Source: Pedobacter mucosus (GTDB taxonomy: Bacteria; Bacteroidota; Bacteroidia; Sphingobacteriales; Sphingobacteriaceae). From it: DNA of 64,000 nt. This document shows positions 27,430 through 37,358 of this stretch, piece after piece (position 1 is the first letter of the stretch; each line of letters opens with the position of its first letter). The stretch spans positions 2,604,001-2,668,000 of the forward strand of contig NZ_CP087585.1 in assembly GCF_022200785.1 (NCBI RefSeq), given 5' to 3'. The notes under the pieces are model-generated. The model had not been told where the DNA came from. It did no database searches and worked only from the letters and a program-made list of their open reading frames with translations. A program made the position numbers and the translations under genes.

Positions 27430-28005
27430 CTAATCTTCAATCCATTTCACTTTCTGTTCAATGGAAGTTCGGTTTGGCTGCCAAGGTTTTTCGTTGTGAT
27501 AACCCATATAGAATAAACCAATACACTTTTCGTTTTCGCCAAGACCTAAAAATTCACCTAAATCATCAATTAAAGGAGGTGAACTCCAATAAGCGCCAAC
27601 TTTTAAGCTTTCGGCCGTTAAAGCCATATTTTGGACAGCACAAGATACTGCAGCCAATTCTTCCCACTCAGGTATTTTACCGCTTAACTGCATATTTATA
27701 GCAATAATACAATCAGCCTGACTTGTTTTTGCAGCAAAACTATCATATTTCTTTTGCAAAAACTGTTGTGGAGTTACCAATTGTTTATAAAGTTTTCCAA
27801 GCTCCACTCCTAACCTCGCTAAACCTGCTTTTCTGATGACGACAAAGCGCCAAGGTTGTGTTAATTTATGGGTTGGAGCGTAATTTGCAGTTTCCAAAAT
27901 CTGATTTAAAACTTCAACAGGAATTTCTTTTTTGATGTAGCTGTCTGGAAAAATACTGCGGCGTTCTTTTATAACTTTTGATACGATTTCGTAATTTGTA
28001 CTCAT
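27430..28005 (-). CDS. Nitroreductase-family FMN oxidoreductase
   Basis: 191 residues. The N-terminal RRSIFPDSYIKKEIP, ANYAPTHKLTQPWRF and VVIRKAGL segments contact FMN. The C-terminal ECIG-like LGLGENEKCIGLFYMGYH is typical of the YdjA-like small nitroreductases. It would reduce nitro compounds or quinones using NAD(P)H. It stands just upstream of the DUF1801 pseudogene on the same strand, 42 bases away. Confidence 0.88.
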   Translation of the reverse strand: MSTNYEIVSKVIKERRSIFPDSYIKKEIPVEVLNQILETANYAPTHKLTQPWRFVVIRKAGLARLGVELGKLYKQLVTPQQFLQKKYDSFAAKTSQADCIIAINMQLSGKIPEWEELAAVSCAVQNMALTAESLKVGAYWSSPPLIDDLGEFLGLGENEKCIGLFYMGYHNEKPWQPNRTSIEQKVKWIED

Positions 28006-28395
28006 GATTCAAAAATAGCTAAAACCTAAAAGATTACAGCTGAATGTGAAAAGCAAAAAATAAATTTTACGTTATCATGTCCAATACTTGTCTTTTTTAT
28101 TGCCGCTATTAGCTACTTCGTTTTTTCCAGTTTGCACTACAGACTTTAACATCAAATAAGCTATTTGCAATTTCTACCAAGAATTACTTTACCAAAGTTC
28201 AATAAACCCGATTAAACGAATGCCGTTCTTTGCCGAATAATCGGCACTGAAATAGCACGGCAGCAGAGAAAACGGGGCTGCAGAAGCCATAGAATAACTA
28301 ACACTCATTTCCAGATTATTAATCGTAAACCTTTTACCATCTACCTTTTTACCCTCAACCTTTTTCCTTATCTTTGCGGCTTATTTTATTACAGT
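28006..28395. other. Intergenic region with a degenerate repeat
   Basis: No gene is seen. Bases 28195-28300 share short ordered blocks (AATAAACCCGA, GCAGCAGAG, GGGGCTGCAGA) with the element at 55011-55273 and may be a decayed copy. A promoter box lies at the right end. Confidence 0.4.
28369..28376 (+). promoter_or_regulatory. Bacteroidota -7 box for the ABC-F gene
   Basis: TATCTTTG matches the TAnnTTTG consensus and lies 20 bases before the start codon. I see no convincing -33 TTTG. Confidence 0.5.
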
Positions 28396-30018
28396 ATGAT
28401 TTCAGTTTCTAATTTATCGTTACGATACGGCAAACGCACATTATTTGAAGATGTTAACTTAAAATTTAACCAAGGCAATTGCTATGGTGTAATTGGGGCT
28501 AACGGCGCAGGAAAATCAACTTTCCTTAAAATTTTATCTGGTGAAGTGAGTCAAACCTCTGGTAGTGTAGCTTTTACACCTGGAGAACGTATGGCTGTAT
28601 TGAAGCAAAATCACCATGAATTTGATGATTATTCCGTATTAGAAACCGTAATGATGGGGCATAAAGAGCTTTATGCCATCATGAAAGAGAAAGATGCGAT
28701 CTACATGAAGGAAGATTTTACCGAAAAAGACGGCGAACGTGCTGGCGAATTGGAAAACATCTTTGCTGAAAAAGATGGCTGGAACATGGAAAGCAACGCA
28801 GCAACCATGTTAAGTAATTTGGGTATTCTTGCTGATAACCATAATAAGCTTTTAAAAGAATTAGATAACACTCAAAAAGTACGCGTATTACTAGCACAAG
28901 CACTTTTTGGTGATCCAGATATTTTATTATTAGATGAGCCTACCAACGATTTAGATATTGAAACTATTGCTTGGTTGGAAAACTTTTTAGCCGATTATCA
29001 AAATATTGTATTGGTTGTTTCTCACGATAGGCACTTTTTAGATGCAGTTTGCACACATATTGTGGATATTGATTTCAGCAAAATGAACATTTATTCTGGA
29101 AATTATACTTTCTGGTATGAATCAAGTCAGTTGGCTTTGAAACAACGCAGCGATCAGAATAAAAAGACGGAAGAGAAAGTTAAGGAACTGCAAGAATTTA
29201 TCCGCAGGTTTAGTGCAAATGCTTCAAAATCAAAGCAAGCAACTTCACGTAAAAAAGCTTTGGATAAAATTGATATTTCAGAGATTAAGGCATCGAGCAG
29301 AAAGTACCCGGCTATTATTTTTAACAATACGGGTAGAGAAGCTGGTGATCAGATTTTACAAGTTGATGCTTTAGGCAAAAGTGGCAACGACGGACTTTTA
29401 TTCGATAAAGTTACTTTTATGGTAAATAAAGGCGATAAAATTGCTGTCATTTCGCAAAATAGTTTGGCTACTGCTGCTTTCTATGATGTACTTTCAGGTC
29501 GGGATACTGATTTCAAAGGTGAATTTAAATGGGGTGTTACCATTAGCACCGCTGATATTCCAAATGATAGCTCTGAATATTTTGCCGGAAAAGATGAAAA
29601 CTTGGTAGACTGGTTACGTGAATACTCCGGAACAGATGCCGATGAACAATTTGTACGTAGCTTTTTAGGACGTATGTTATTTTCTGGTGAGGAGGTTTTG
29701 AAGAATGTAAAAGTGCTTTCTGGAGGCGAAAAAATGCGTTGTATGTTCTCAAGAATGATGTTGCAACAAGCTAATTTATTGATGTTTGATGAGCCAACCA
29801 ATCACCTTGATCTAGAATCTATTGAAGCTTTAAACAACGGCATGAAAGATTTTAAAGGTGCAATTTTGTTTACCTCACGAGATCATCAATTAACGGAAAC
29901 GGTTGCCAACCGCATTATCGAAATTACACCAAAAGGAACAATTGATAAGCTAATGACTTACGATGAATACATTAACAGTGATGAAGTTGCAAAACTTCGT
30001 GAGCAGATGTATGCTTAG
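28396..30018 (+). CDS. ABC-F family ATPase, YbiT-like, with one dead ATP site
   Basis: 540 residues, two ABC domains and the linker KELQEFIRRFSANASKSKQA seen in YbiT. ABC1 has a normal Walker A (GANGAGKST, 34-42) and Walker B (LLLDEPTNDLD), but its signature is LDNTQ instead of LSGGQ. ABC2 has a good signature (LSGGEK near 441) and Walker B, but its P-loop is replaced by ISQNSLATAAF near 352. Only the site formed by ABC1 Walker A and ABC2 signature can be canonical. ABC-F proteins bind the ribosomal E site and aid translation or antibiotic protection. Confidence 0.92.
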   Translation: MISVSNLSLRYGKRTLFEDVNLKFNQGNCYGVIGANGAGKSTFLKILSGEVSQTSGSVAFTPGERMAVLKQNHHEFDDYSVLETVMMGHKELYAIMKEKDAIYMKEDFTEKDGERAGELENIFAEKDGWNMESNAATMLSNLGILADNHNKLLKELDNTQKVRVLLAQALFGDPDILLLDEPTNDLDIETIAWLENFLADYQNIVLVVSHDRHFLDAVCTHIVDIDFSKMNIYSGNYTFWYESSQLALKQRSDQNKKTEEKVKELQEFIRRFSANASKSKQATSRKKALDKIDISEIKASSRKYPAIIFNNTGREAGDQILQVDALGKSGNDGLLFDKVTFMVNKGDKIAVISQNSLATAAFYDVLSGRDTDFKGEFKWGVTISTADIPNDSSEYFAGKDENLVDWLREYSGTDADEQFVRSFLGRMLFSGEEVLKNVKVLSGGEKMRCMFSRMMLQQANLLMFDEPTNHLDLESIEALNNGMKDFKGAILFTSRDHQLTETVANRIIEITPKGTIDKLMTYDEYINSDEVAKLREQMYA

Positions 30019-30041
30019 TTAAGTTTAAATAAATGTTTTAA

Positions 30042-30076
30042 AAGAGTTTTGATGAATAATCAAGACTCTTTTTTCG
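30042..30076 (+). terminator. Intrinsic terminator after the ABC-F gene
   Basis: A 12-bp stem with one G-U pair (30042-30053 with 30059-30070), loop GAATA, followed by a run of T. It is 23 bases after the stop. Confidence 0.8.
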
Positions 30077-30088
30077 TTAGATTGCTTT

Positions 30089-30745
30089 ATGAAATTATTG
30101 CACTCTCTCCTCTTCATTTTGACTACTTTTAATGCATTTGCACAAAAAAGCGATTCAACACATACCCACTTCCGAATTATTCGAGGTGGATTAATTGAAC
30201 ATTCTACTGAATTAAAATCAATAAAAAATGTAAAAAATGGCATTTCTGAAATAAAATCAGGCAAAGCATTACTTGCTATGGGTATGTATAAAGATGGTAA
30301 TAGAGTAGGCAGGTGGCGTTTCTATAAAAATGCTGATTCGGTAGAGCAGGTTTATAATTACACAACAAAAAAATTAGAATATAATAGCACTATCAATAAT
30401 ATTCTATACGAGATAGACTCTTTAAAAGTTGGTGATACGGTTGTTTATCCTGCAAAAATAGGTGGTTTTTACACCAGTTTATATTTTCTAAGGAATAAAT
30501 TTCAACCATCAAGAGATTTTAGAGCTTATCCAGGTGAACATTCCGTATTCTTAGTTTTCTATCTAGATGAGAATGGAAAACTTACAAAATATGAAACAGA
30601 AACAGGTGGAGGTAATTTAAAAAAACTTGATATAATCGACTTAAAAAAAATGCTCCCTGTAGATTTTGAATTTGTGCCTGCATACGTAAATGGTAAACCA
30701 GTTGCTAGTCGACTAATTTATAGCGGCAAACTTACCGTTAATTAA
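30089..30745 (+). CDS. Exported protein with MORN-like and TonB-C-like segments
   Basis: 218 residues. The signal peptide MKLLHSLLFILTTFNAFAQ is clear. The middle part (GMYKDGNRVGRWRFYKN) is like a MORN/YwqK repeat. The end (ENGKLTKYETETGGG, then VNGKPVASRLIYSGKLTVN) resembles the last strands of a TonB C-terminal domain. Periplasmic or outer-membrane location is likely. The function is not known. Confidence 0.65.
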   Translation: MKLLHSLLFILTTFNAFAQKSDSTHTHFRIIRGGLIEHSTELKSIKNVKNGISEIKSGKALLAMGMYKDGNRVGRWRFYKNADSVEQVYNYTTKKLEYNSTINNILYEIDSLKVGDTVVYPAKIGGFYTSLYFLRNKFQPSRDFRAYPGEHSVFLVFYLDENGKLTKYETETGGGNLKKLDIIDLKKMLPVDFEFVPAYVNGKPVASRLIYSGKLTVN

Positions 30746-30842
30746 AAAAATATACATCCGCTGTAGCGTTTCATCTTCGTTAATCGTTTTAATAGAAAAG
30801 TGTTAATGGCCATTAACCGTATCATTAAAATAATTTAACTAC

Positions 30843-31544
30843 ATGAAAACTAAAAACTACTTCGGTAATACTACAAAAATTATCCTCTCTCTACTTGCAA
30901 TAACCTTAACGATATCAGCATGCAAAAAGGATTTTAATGGCGGCGACCCTATAGAAGCAGCGGGAATTGGTTTTGTACATGCATCGCCAGGAACCGGCGC
31001 ATTGGATTTTATTCTAGACAACCAAAAAATCAATAGTTTTACTTACACAAAAGATCTTGGCTATTATGCTGCTTATCCTGGTACAAGATTGGTTGGCGTA
31101 GCAAAAAAAGATTCCTTAAAATACTTAACATCAGGCACATCTATTTTAAAATCAGGCTTATTTTATTCTGTTTTTGTTGTTGACACCTTAAAATCTACCA
31201 AGCTTTTAGTAGTTGAAGATGATTTAAAAGCTCCAGAAACTGATAAAGCTAAAGTTCGTTTTATTAATTTAAGTCCGGGTTCTGCCGCTTTAGATTTAGC
31301 CATTGTTGGTAAAGACGCACCATTATTTACAGCAAAAGCATTTAAAGAATTTACACCATTTACCACAATCGATCCTTCTGATAGTTATAGTTTCCAAGTT
31401 AAAGAAACAGGTTCTACAGAAGTTAAAGTTACTTTGCCAGCCATCAAAATTGAAAAAGGCAAAATATATACCATTTGGGCTAAAGGATTAAAAAGCACTA
31501 CCGACAGCACCAAGTTTGGATTAACGATAATGACTAATAAATAA
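30843..31544 (+). CDS. DUF4397 lipoprotein
   Basis: 233 residues. The signal peptide ends at ISAC (lipid Cys). Two DUF4397-type repeats follow, opening with GFVHASPGTGALDFILD and VRFINLSPGSAALDLAI. The family is common in Bacteroidota envelopes and has no assigned activity. It is followed by a good terminator, so it is separate from the sigma-factor operon. Confidence 0.85.
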   Translation: MKTKNYFGNTTKIILSLLAITLTISACKKDFNGGDPIEAAGIGFVHASPGTGALDFILDNQKINSFTYTKDLGYYAAYPGTRLVGVAKKDSLKYLTSGTSILKSGLFYSVFVVDTLKSTKLLVVEDDLKAPETDKAKVRFINLSPGSAALDLAIVGKDAPLFTAKAFKEFTPFTTIDPSDSYSFQVKETGSTEVKVTLPAIKIEKGKIYTIWAKGLKSTTDSTKFGLTIMTNK

Positions 31545-31572
31545 ATATTACTTCATCTACCTAACTTTAGAA

Positions 31573-31605
31573 ATAATGCTACCTAAATTCGGGTAGCGTT
31601 ATTTT
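31573..31605 (+). terminator. Intrinsic terminator after the DUF4397 gene
   Basis: ATAATGCTACC (31573-31583) pairs with GGTAGCGTTAT (31592-31602), one G-U pair, 8-base loop, T-rich tail. Confidence 0.75.
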
Positions 31606-31607
31606 CT

Positions 31608-31615
31608 TATTTTTG
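31608..31615 (+). promoter_or_regulatory. Bacteroidota -7 box for the sigma-factor operon
   Basis: TATTTTTG matches TAnnTTTG, 43 bases before the GTG start of the sigma factor. No clear -33 element. Confidence 0.45.
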
Positions 31616-31658
31616 CTTCGATCATTGTTATAAACTCTATAAATAGTCCTTCACCGGG

Positions 31659-32243
31659 GTGATAAAAAAAATACTCAGTTTTGAGGAAATTTTGAAAGGC
31701 TGTGTAAAAAACAACAATAGCTGTAAAGAAATGATGTATAAATCATTTTATGGCTATCTGATGGGCATTATTTTAAGATACACAAGAAACATATCAGATA
31801 GTGAAGAACTGGTAAACGACACTTTTATTAAGATCTTTAAAAATATCGAGACCTTTAAATCGCCTAAAAATCCTGAAGAATTAAGTAGGTCTTTTAAAGG
31901 TTGGATTGCACAAATAGCTTCCCGAACGGCAATTGATAAAATCCGGACAACCAAAATCCAGTTTTATGTAGATGATTTATTGGAACATGAACATCCGGTT
32001 ACGAGTGTCTCTATTGCATCAGACCTACATGTTACCGACATTTTAAATTTATTAAACCATTTACCCGATACGCAGCGATTGGTGTTCAATTTATATGAAA
32101 TTGAGGGATTTGCACATGAAGAAATATCGAAAATGTTAACCATTCCAGAAAACTCTAGTCGGGTTTACCTCACAAGAGCAAAACAAAAGTTGCGTACACT
32201 TTACTTAAATACCTCGACTAATTCATATAAAAAAAATGGATAA
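31659..32243 (+). CDS. ECF-type RNA polymerase sigma factor
   Basis: 194 residues from a GTG start. Region 2 is seen in LMGIILRYTRNISDSEELVNDTFIKIFKNI and the following DKIRTTK; region 4 in LPDTQRLVFNLYEIEGFAHEEISKML with its helix-turn-helix. Its 3' end overlaps the next gene by 8 bases, so the partner is probably its regulator. It controls unknown genes, perhaps its own operon. Confidence 0.9.
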   Translation: MIKKILSFEEILKGCVKNNNSCKEMMYKSFYGYLMGIILRYTRNISDSEELVNDTFIKIFKNIETFKSPKNPEELSRSFKGWIAQIASRTAIDKIRTTKIQFYVDDLLEHEHPVTSVSIASDLHVTDILNLLNHLPDTQRLVFNLYEIEGFAHEEISKMLTIPENSSRVYLTRAKQKLRTLYLNTSTNSYKKNG

Positions 32244-33444
32244 GGAATTAATTGATCAAATCGTTAGTCAGCTTCAAAATCATGAGGAACAGTACGTTCC
32301 TGGTGCTTGGGAGCGCTTTCAAAAGAAAGAAGAGAAAAAACGAGGTTTTATTTATTGGCCATTATGGGCGGCTGCTGTATTGGTGCTGGTTTTTAGTGTC
32401 GTATTTTTCTCCACAAATAAATTGGATAATAACCAGGCGATTTCTAAAAATAAAAAAACAACAATCACGGATCAAAAACAAGAAGTTATAGCATCGGTTC
32501 CAAATATAAACGAAAGTAAAAAAGGTATTTTACCTAGTGAGGCAAATGGAAATCAACCTGTAGTAAGTAAGCAAAATACAAGCCTTAACCTGGAAGAAGT
32601 TATCAATGAAAATCCGAGCTTAAAGGCGAATGTTTCTACAGTAATAATAAATCAGGAACCTACTCAACTCGGAAGCTACGTAAGTAATATTAATCTATCA
32701 TCGCAAAAAGGCAAAAGTTTCGAATTAGCAGGTTTACCAAAGAAAACCATTTCACCAAAAACTGCTTTTGAAAACTTGCTTGCTTTTGATAGTCAGCCTG
32801 CTCAACAAAAAAATAATTTAAAAAGAGAAGCAGAATCAAAATGGCAACCTGGCGTTTATGTTGCTCCTGCGATGGGGAACGACAATAAAGTAAATATGAA
32901 TTACGGTTTTTCATTATCATATGCAATTGCAAACAACCTTTCTATAAATTCTGGGGTCTCCTATTCTGCCATGAGTACCAAAGAAACTTTAAATGCAGGT
33001 GCGCCGCAAACGCTATCTGGTAAAAACTTAGAATCAGTAGACGCGAAGGTTCGAGGAATTAATATTCCGCTTGAATTGAAATATAACATCAGCGATAAAT
33101 TATATACGGGCATCGGCGTATCTGCGTTGGCTGTAATCAATAATAATCAGCAAAATACCTATATCGAAAACCAGGTACAAAGTATGGTGGTGTCAGACCC
33201 AAGCGGTATGAATGTTGCAAAAAACTATATTGTTTCAGAAAAAACCAGCGAAACACAGCCTACTTCAAGTTTGGATTTAGATAAGTACATTGGTTTCTAC
33301 AATTTTTCTTTAGGGTATAAACAGAAAATATCACCGAAGAAAAAAATCGCTATTGAGCCTTTTTTAAGATTACCAATGAAAACTTTCTCCAAAGAAAATT
33401 TAAACTTAACAAACGGCGGATTAAGGTTAAAAATTGATTTTTAA
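32236..33444 (+). CDS. Sigma-factor partner: cytoplasmic segment, one TM helix and C-terminal beta-barrel-like domain
   Basis: 402 residues. Residues 1-34 are soluble and charged (VPGAWERFQKKEEKKR), like the cytosolic head of an anti-sigma factor. One membrane helix follows (YWPLWAAAVLVLVFSVVFF). A low-complexity Asn/Lys/Ser linker of about 150 residues leads to a domain of alternating strands (GVYVAPAMGNDNKVNMNYGF onward, ending in LRLKIDF) like small outer-membrane barrels. It is translationally coupled to the sigma factor. I infer an anti-sigma or sensor role. The topology is unusual and is discussed under findings. Confidence 0.75.
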   Translation: MDKELIDQIVSQLQNHEEQYVPGAWERFQKKEEKKRGFIYWPLWAAAVLVLVFSVVFFSTNKLDNNQAISKNKKTTITDQKQEVIASVPNINESKKGILPSEANGNQPVVSKQNTSLNLEEVINENPSLKANVSTVIINQEPTQLGSYVSNINLSSQKGKSFELAGLPKKTISPKTAFENLLAFDSQPAQQKNNLKREAESKWQPGVYVAPAMGNDNKVNMNYGFSLSYAIANNLSINSGVSYSAMSTKETLNAGAPQTLSGKNLESVDAKVRGINIPLELKYNISDKLYTGIGVSALAVINNNQQNTYIENQVQSMVVSDPSGMNVAKNYIVSEKTSETQPTSSLDLDKYIGFYNFSLGYKQKISPKKKIAIEPFLRLPMKTFSKENLNLTNGGLRLKIDF

Positions 33445-33450
33445 AACAAA

Positions 33451-33480
33451 AAGCCCTTCTATTACACAACAGAAGGGCTT
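33451..33480. terminator. Bidirectional terminator
   Basis: A perfect 10-bp stem (AAGCCCTTCT with AGAAGGGCTT) and 10-base loop between the convergent sigma-partner and slyD-like genes, with A-rich left and T-rich right flanks. Confidence 0.85.
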
Positions 33481-33500
33481 AATATATTTTTATTGGATTT

Positions 33501-34007
33501 TTAGTGTCCTGAATGGCCGTCGGCACCGTGTGCATGGCCATGGGTCAATTCATCCTGAGTAGCTTCGCGAACATTTAAAATCACACCGCTAAACATCAAG
33601 TTTTTACCCGCCATTGGATGGTTTAAATCAACTGAGATGTTTTCATCATGTACAGCAGTTACGCCAGCTCTAAATTCATTACCGTTATTATCTTGCAATG
33701 GAATTACATCACCAACACTTGGCAGTTCTCCGCCAGCTTCAGTAAACATGGTTTTCGGAAGATCGGCAAAAGCGCCTGGATCAATTTCTCCATAACCATC
33801 AGCCGCTGATAATTCAAAGCTATATTCATCACCAGTACCAAAACCAGTTAAATGCTCTTCGAACTTTGGCAACATCATGCCAACGCCATATAAAAATACT
33901 AAAGGATTTTCTTCATCAGCTTTTTCTACAAAAACTTGTTTTCCTTCTTCGTTAGTAGTATGCAGTTCATAAGTTAATGCCACTACAGAGTTTGGTGAAA
34001 TGTTCAT
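33501..34007 (-). CDS. FKBP-type peptidyl-prolyl isomerase, SlyD-like
   Basis: 168 residues. The FKBP part begins VALTYELHTTNEEGK and includes VFLYGVGMMLPKFEEHLTGF. The IF (insert-in-flap) region contains DGYGEIDPGAF and the SlyD signature DLNHPMAGKNLMFSGVI. The His-rich tail (THGHAHGADGHSGH) can bind nickel or other metals. It acts as a cytosolic chaperone and prolyl isomerase. It ends the unit that begins with the DUF255 protein, 10 bases upstream. Confidence 0.92.
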   Translation of the reverse strand: MNISPNSVVALTYELHTTNEEGKQVFVEKADEENPLVFLYGVGMMLPKFEEHLTGFGTGDEYSFELSAADGYGEIDPGAFADLPKTMFTEAGGELPSVGDVIPLQDNNGNEFRAGVTAVHDENISVDLNHPMAGKNLMFSGVILNVREATQDELTHGHAHGADGHSGH

Positions 34008-34017
34008 TTAAATTATT

Positions 34018-36039
34018 TTATTGTAAATATTCAAGTGCTTCTTCAACAGAATTTACTGGCAATTGGCACACTTTATTTCGGCAAATATAAACTTTTGTTT
34101 CTTGGCTTTGCTTACCTTTTAACAGTGGTAAGTTACTTTTTGTTCCGCCTAATGTAATTTTGTTTGGAATATAATAATTACTTAACTCCAGCTTAATTAA
34201 ATCAGTTTCCTCCCCTGTAATGGCGATTTCATTTATTCCATATACGTTATTAAGCACCTGAATAGCCCAATTTGAATATGCTGAACCATAAGTTTGTATT
34301 TTAGGATGAACAGCAGCAAGCATTTCTGCAGCTTTATCACTATAGTTTTGTTCATCGAAAAGTAAGCCCAGTTTTTCAAGGTTTTGAGCCATTGTAGAAT
34401 TTGAAGCCGGAATCACATTATCCATTACTTCATGTTTACGGGCAATTAAATCTTCGCCTTCAGCAGAAGTATAAAATAACATGGGCGAATTTGTATCCAT
34501 AAAATTTAACAATACATAATCGGTTAATGCCTTTGCTTCATTCAACCAACTTTCATCAAAATCAGATTCATATAAAGCGATTAATGCTTCGATAAAAAAC
34601 GCATAATCATCTAAAAAGGCTGTTATAGATGCTTTACCATTCTTAAAATTACGATGCAAACCACCATTTAATGATTTGAGATTTCCTAAAACAAATTTTG
34701 CAGCTTTTGATGCTTTTTGATAATAAAGATCATGACTTAAAACCTGAGCAGCATCGGCCAAAGCTTTAATCATCATGCCATTCCAGGCAGTAAGGCATTT
34801 ATCATCCAAGCCTGGTCTAATTCTTTTACTTCGAACTGCCATTAATTTAGCTTTTGCCATTTTCACTTTATCATAAAGCGTTGCTGCGTCGATATTAAAT
34901 TTTGACAAAATCTCATCATCTAATATGGTTTTACGTAAGATATTGGTTTGCTCCTCTTCCCAATTTCCATCTTCGGTTACATCATAATAAGCCGAAAGCA
35001 AAGCGGCATCTTCACCTAAAACTTCTTCAAACTCAGTTTTATTCCACACATAAAATTTACCTTCCACCCCTTCGCTATCCGCATCTAAAGCAGAATAAAA
35101 TAATCCGTCTGGAGAAGTCATTTCTTCTGAAACCCAATGAATAGTTTCCACTAAAATTTGTTTAAAGGAATCAAATTTAGTGCACTGGTAAGCTTCAGCA
35201 TATAAACTTACAAGCTGAGCATTGTCATAAAGCATTTTTTCAAAATGGGGAACATGCCATTTATCATCAACAGAATATCGGGCAAAGCCACCTCCAATTT
35301 GATCATAGATTCCACCGCGACTCATTTCTTCTAACGTATGGCAAACGGCAGTAAATACCGATTCATCATCTGCCAAATATCCATATCTCAGTAAAAAGCT
35401 CCAGTTATTGGGCAATGGAAATTTTGGCGCACGGTTGTATCCGCCATAGGTAATATCAAAATGGCGCTTCCATGGATCAATAATTTCTGTTAAATGCTCG
35501 TGGGTATATTCTTCTTTAACAACTGCCGTTATTATTTTTTCGCTATCGCGGATGCCAGCCGTTAATCGCTCTGCATATTGAATTGCCTTATCAGGATCGT
35601 TCGCCCACAGTGAAGCCACGTTCTCTAAAACATTTATCCAGTCCGTTTTTTGGAAGTAAGTTCCTCCATAAATCGGCCGCTGATCTGGCAAACAAATACA
35701 ATTTAATGGCCAGCCACCACTTCCTGTCATTAATTGGATGGCAAACATGTAAATCTGATCTATATCCGGTCGCTCTTCCCGATCTACCTTAATACACACA
35801 AAATGTTTGTTCATTACCTCCGCAACTTCATGATTTTCAAAGCATTCACGTTCCATAACGTGACACCAATGGCAGGCAGAGTAACCTATACTCACCAAAA
35901 TAAGCTTGTTTTCAGACTTTGCTTTTGATAGCGCTTCAGTACCCCATTCGTGCCAATGCACAGGGTTATAAGCGTGTTGCAACAAATAAGGTGAGGATGC
36001 GTTGATTAAACTATTGGGCTCAGAATGTAAATTCGACAT
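34018..36039 (-). CDS. DUF255 thioredoxin-domain protein (YyaL/SPATA20-like)
   Basis: 673 residues. The N-terminal thioredoxin-like domain has [16 protein letters not shown] with the CxxC pair and [10 protein letters not shown]. The rest is an (alpha/alpha)6 barrel like N-acylglucosamine 2-epimerases ([27 protein letters not shown] later). The length matches the family. No biochemical role is settled. It is probably co-transcribed with the SlyD-like gene. Confidence 0.9.
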   Translation of the reverse strand: MSNLHSEPNSLINASSPYLLQHAYNPVHWHEWGTEALSKAKSENKLILVSIGYSACHWCHVMERECFENHEVAEVMNKHFVCIKVDREERPDIDQIYMFAIQLMTGSGGWPLNCICLPDQRPIYGGTYFQKTDWINVLENVASLWANDPDKAIQYAERLTAGIRDSEKIITAVVKEEYTHEHLTEIIDPWKRHFDITYGGYNRAPKFPLPNNWSFLLRYGYLADDESVFTAVCHTLEEMSRGGIYDQIGGGFARYSVDDKWHVPHFEKMLYDNAQLVSLYAEAYQCTKFDSFKQILVETIHWVSEEMTSPDGLFYSALDADSEGVEGKFYVWNKTEFEEVLGEDAALLSAYYDVTEDGNWEEEQTNILRKTILDDEILSKFNIDAATLYDKVKMAKAKLMAVRSKRIRPGLDDKCLTAWNGMMIKALADAAQVLSHDLYYQKASKAAKFVLGNLKSLNGGLHRNFKNGKASITAFLDDYAFFIEALIALYESDFDESWLNEAKALTDYVLLNFMDTNSPMLFYTSAEGEDLIARKHEVMDNVIPASNSTMAQNLEKLGLLFDEQNYSDKAAEMLAAVHPKIQTYGSAYSNWAIQVLNNVYGINEIAITGEETDLIKLELSNYYIPNKITLGGTKSNLPLLKGKQSQETKVYICRNKVCQLPVNSVEEALEYLQ

Positions 36040-36162
36040 GAGTTAAGATATCTAAATTGAAAATGTAAAGCTATTAATTATCTACAATGCTTATTCCGTT
36101 TTAGTTTTTGTTTTTATACTTTAGATGGAAATCTTTAATTAATGGAATTAGCCAAAACAATT

Positions 36163-36170
36163 TATTTTTG
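36163..36170 (+). promoter_or_regulatory. Bacteroidota -7 box upstream of the epimerase
   Basis: TATTTTTG matches TAnnTTTG; it would leave a leader of about 85 bases. Confidence 0.35.
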
Positions 36171-36260
36171 ACATAAAAGAGATCATCATCCAGTTTCGTT
36201 TAGTAAAATTATACGCACTAGATTAAAATTTAAACTCCAGCTTAGCCTCACCTTCAGCAT

Positions 36261-37358
36261 ATGAAAATCACCCACACCGAGATATATCGCTTTAGTATCC
36301 CAATGGAACCTTTTGTTATTGCAACAGGTACCATGCATTTCGCACAAAATGTACTGATTAGAATCCATACCGATGCTGGCATCCATGGTATTGGCGAATG
36401 CTCTGCTTTCCCTATGATTGTTGGCGAAACGCAGGATACTTGTATTGCCATGGCAAAAGATTTCGCCGCAATCTGGATTGGAAAAGATCCATTGGAAATT
36501 CCTGAAAGGATGAATGATTTATTAGGTTATGCCGATCAAAACGCAACCATTAAAAGTGCTTTTGATATGGCCTTATTTGATATCGCTGCTAAGCATGCTG
36601 GCCTGCCATTATATAAATTTCTTGGCGGACAAAAGCGTACCATCGAAACCGATATGACCATTGGAATTGATACACCTGAAGGCATGGCGCAAACTGCTTT
36701 GAAATATAAAAGCAAAGGTTGCACCATTATAAAAATCAAACTGGGCAAAAAAATTCACGACGATATTGAACGTGTAAAACACATTAGAGCTGCCGTTGGT
36801 GGTGAAACAACATTACGCTTAGATGCAAATCAAGGCTGGAGCTTCGATGATGCTTTGTTTGCTTTGGGAGCACTAGAAAAGTATAATATTGAATTCTGCG
36901 AGCAACCCATGCGGACTTGGTACGATGATAAACTACCTGAATTAAACATCAATTCGCCAATAAAATTGATGGCTGATGAGAGCTGTTACAATCACCATGA
37001 TGCCCGAAAATTAATTAATAGTCAGTCTACTACTTATTTAAACATCAAATTTTCAAAATCTGGTGGCATTTTAGAAGCACAAAAAATCCATGAAGAAGCT
37101 TTGCAAAAAGGTGTTAAATGTATGATAGGAAGTATGTTGGAAAGCCGAATTGCCTTAAGCGCCAATTTGCATTTTGCTTTGGCAAGCCCGAACATCGAAT
37201 TCTTTGATCTTGATACAGCTTTATTAGGTCATTTAGTAGATCCAGTAATTGGTGGTCTAACTTACAACGGCTACTTTCTTGATGTACCAGAAACCATTGG
37301 AATTGGTGCAGAACCCGATGAAGTATTTCTAAAAACTTGTGAAAGTTGGACGATTTAG
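36261..37358 (+). CDS. Dipeptide epimerase (enolase superfamily, Ala-Glu epimerase-like)
   Basis: 365 residues. The acid-base Lys pair is in IIKIKLGKK near 157-165. The metal ligands are in LRLDANQGW, EFCEQPM and MADES, and the opposite lysine in NIKFSKSGG. The DxD motif in FFDLDTALLG, which binds the amino end of a dipeptide, marks the dipeptide-epimerase branch. It likely interconverts L-Ala-D-Glu and L-Ala-L-Glu from peptidoglycan. A GH25 lysozyme gene lies close by on the other strand. Confidence 0.88.
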   Translation: MKITHTEIYRFSIPMEPFVIATGTMHFAQNVLIRIHTDAGIHGIGECSAFPMIVGETQDTCIAMAKDFAAIWIGKDPLEIPERMNDLLGYADQNATIKSAFDMALFDIAAKHAGLPLYKFLGGQKRTIETDMTIGIDTPEGMAQTALKYKSKGCTIIKIKLGKKIHDDIERVKHIRAAVGGETTLRLDANQGWSFDDALFALGALEKYNIEFCEQPMRTWYDDKLPELNINSPIKLMADESCYNHHDARKLINSQSTTYLNIKFSKSGGILEAQKIHEEALQKGVKCMIGSMLESRIALSANLHFALASPNIEFFDLDTALLGHLVDPVIGGLTYNGYFLDVPETIGIGAEPDEVFLKTCESWTI

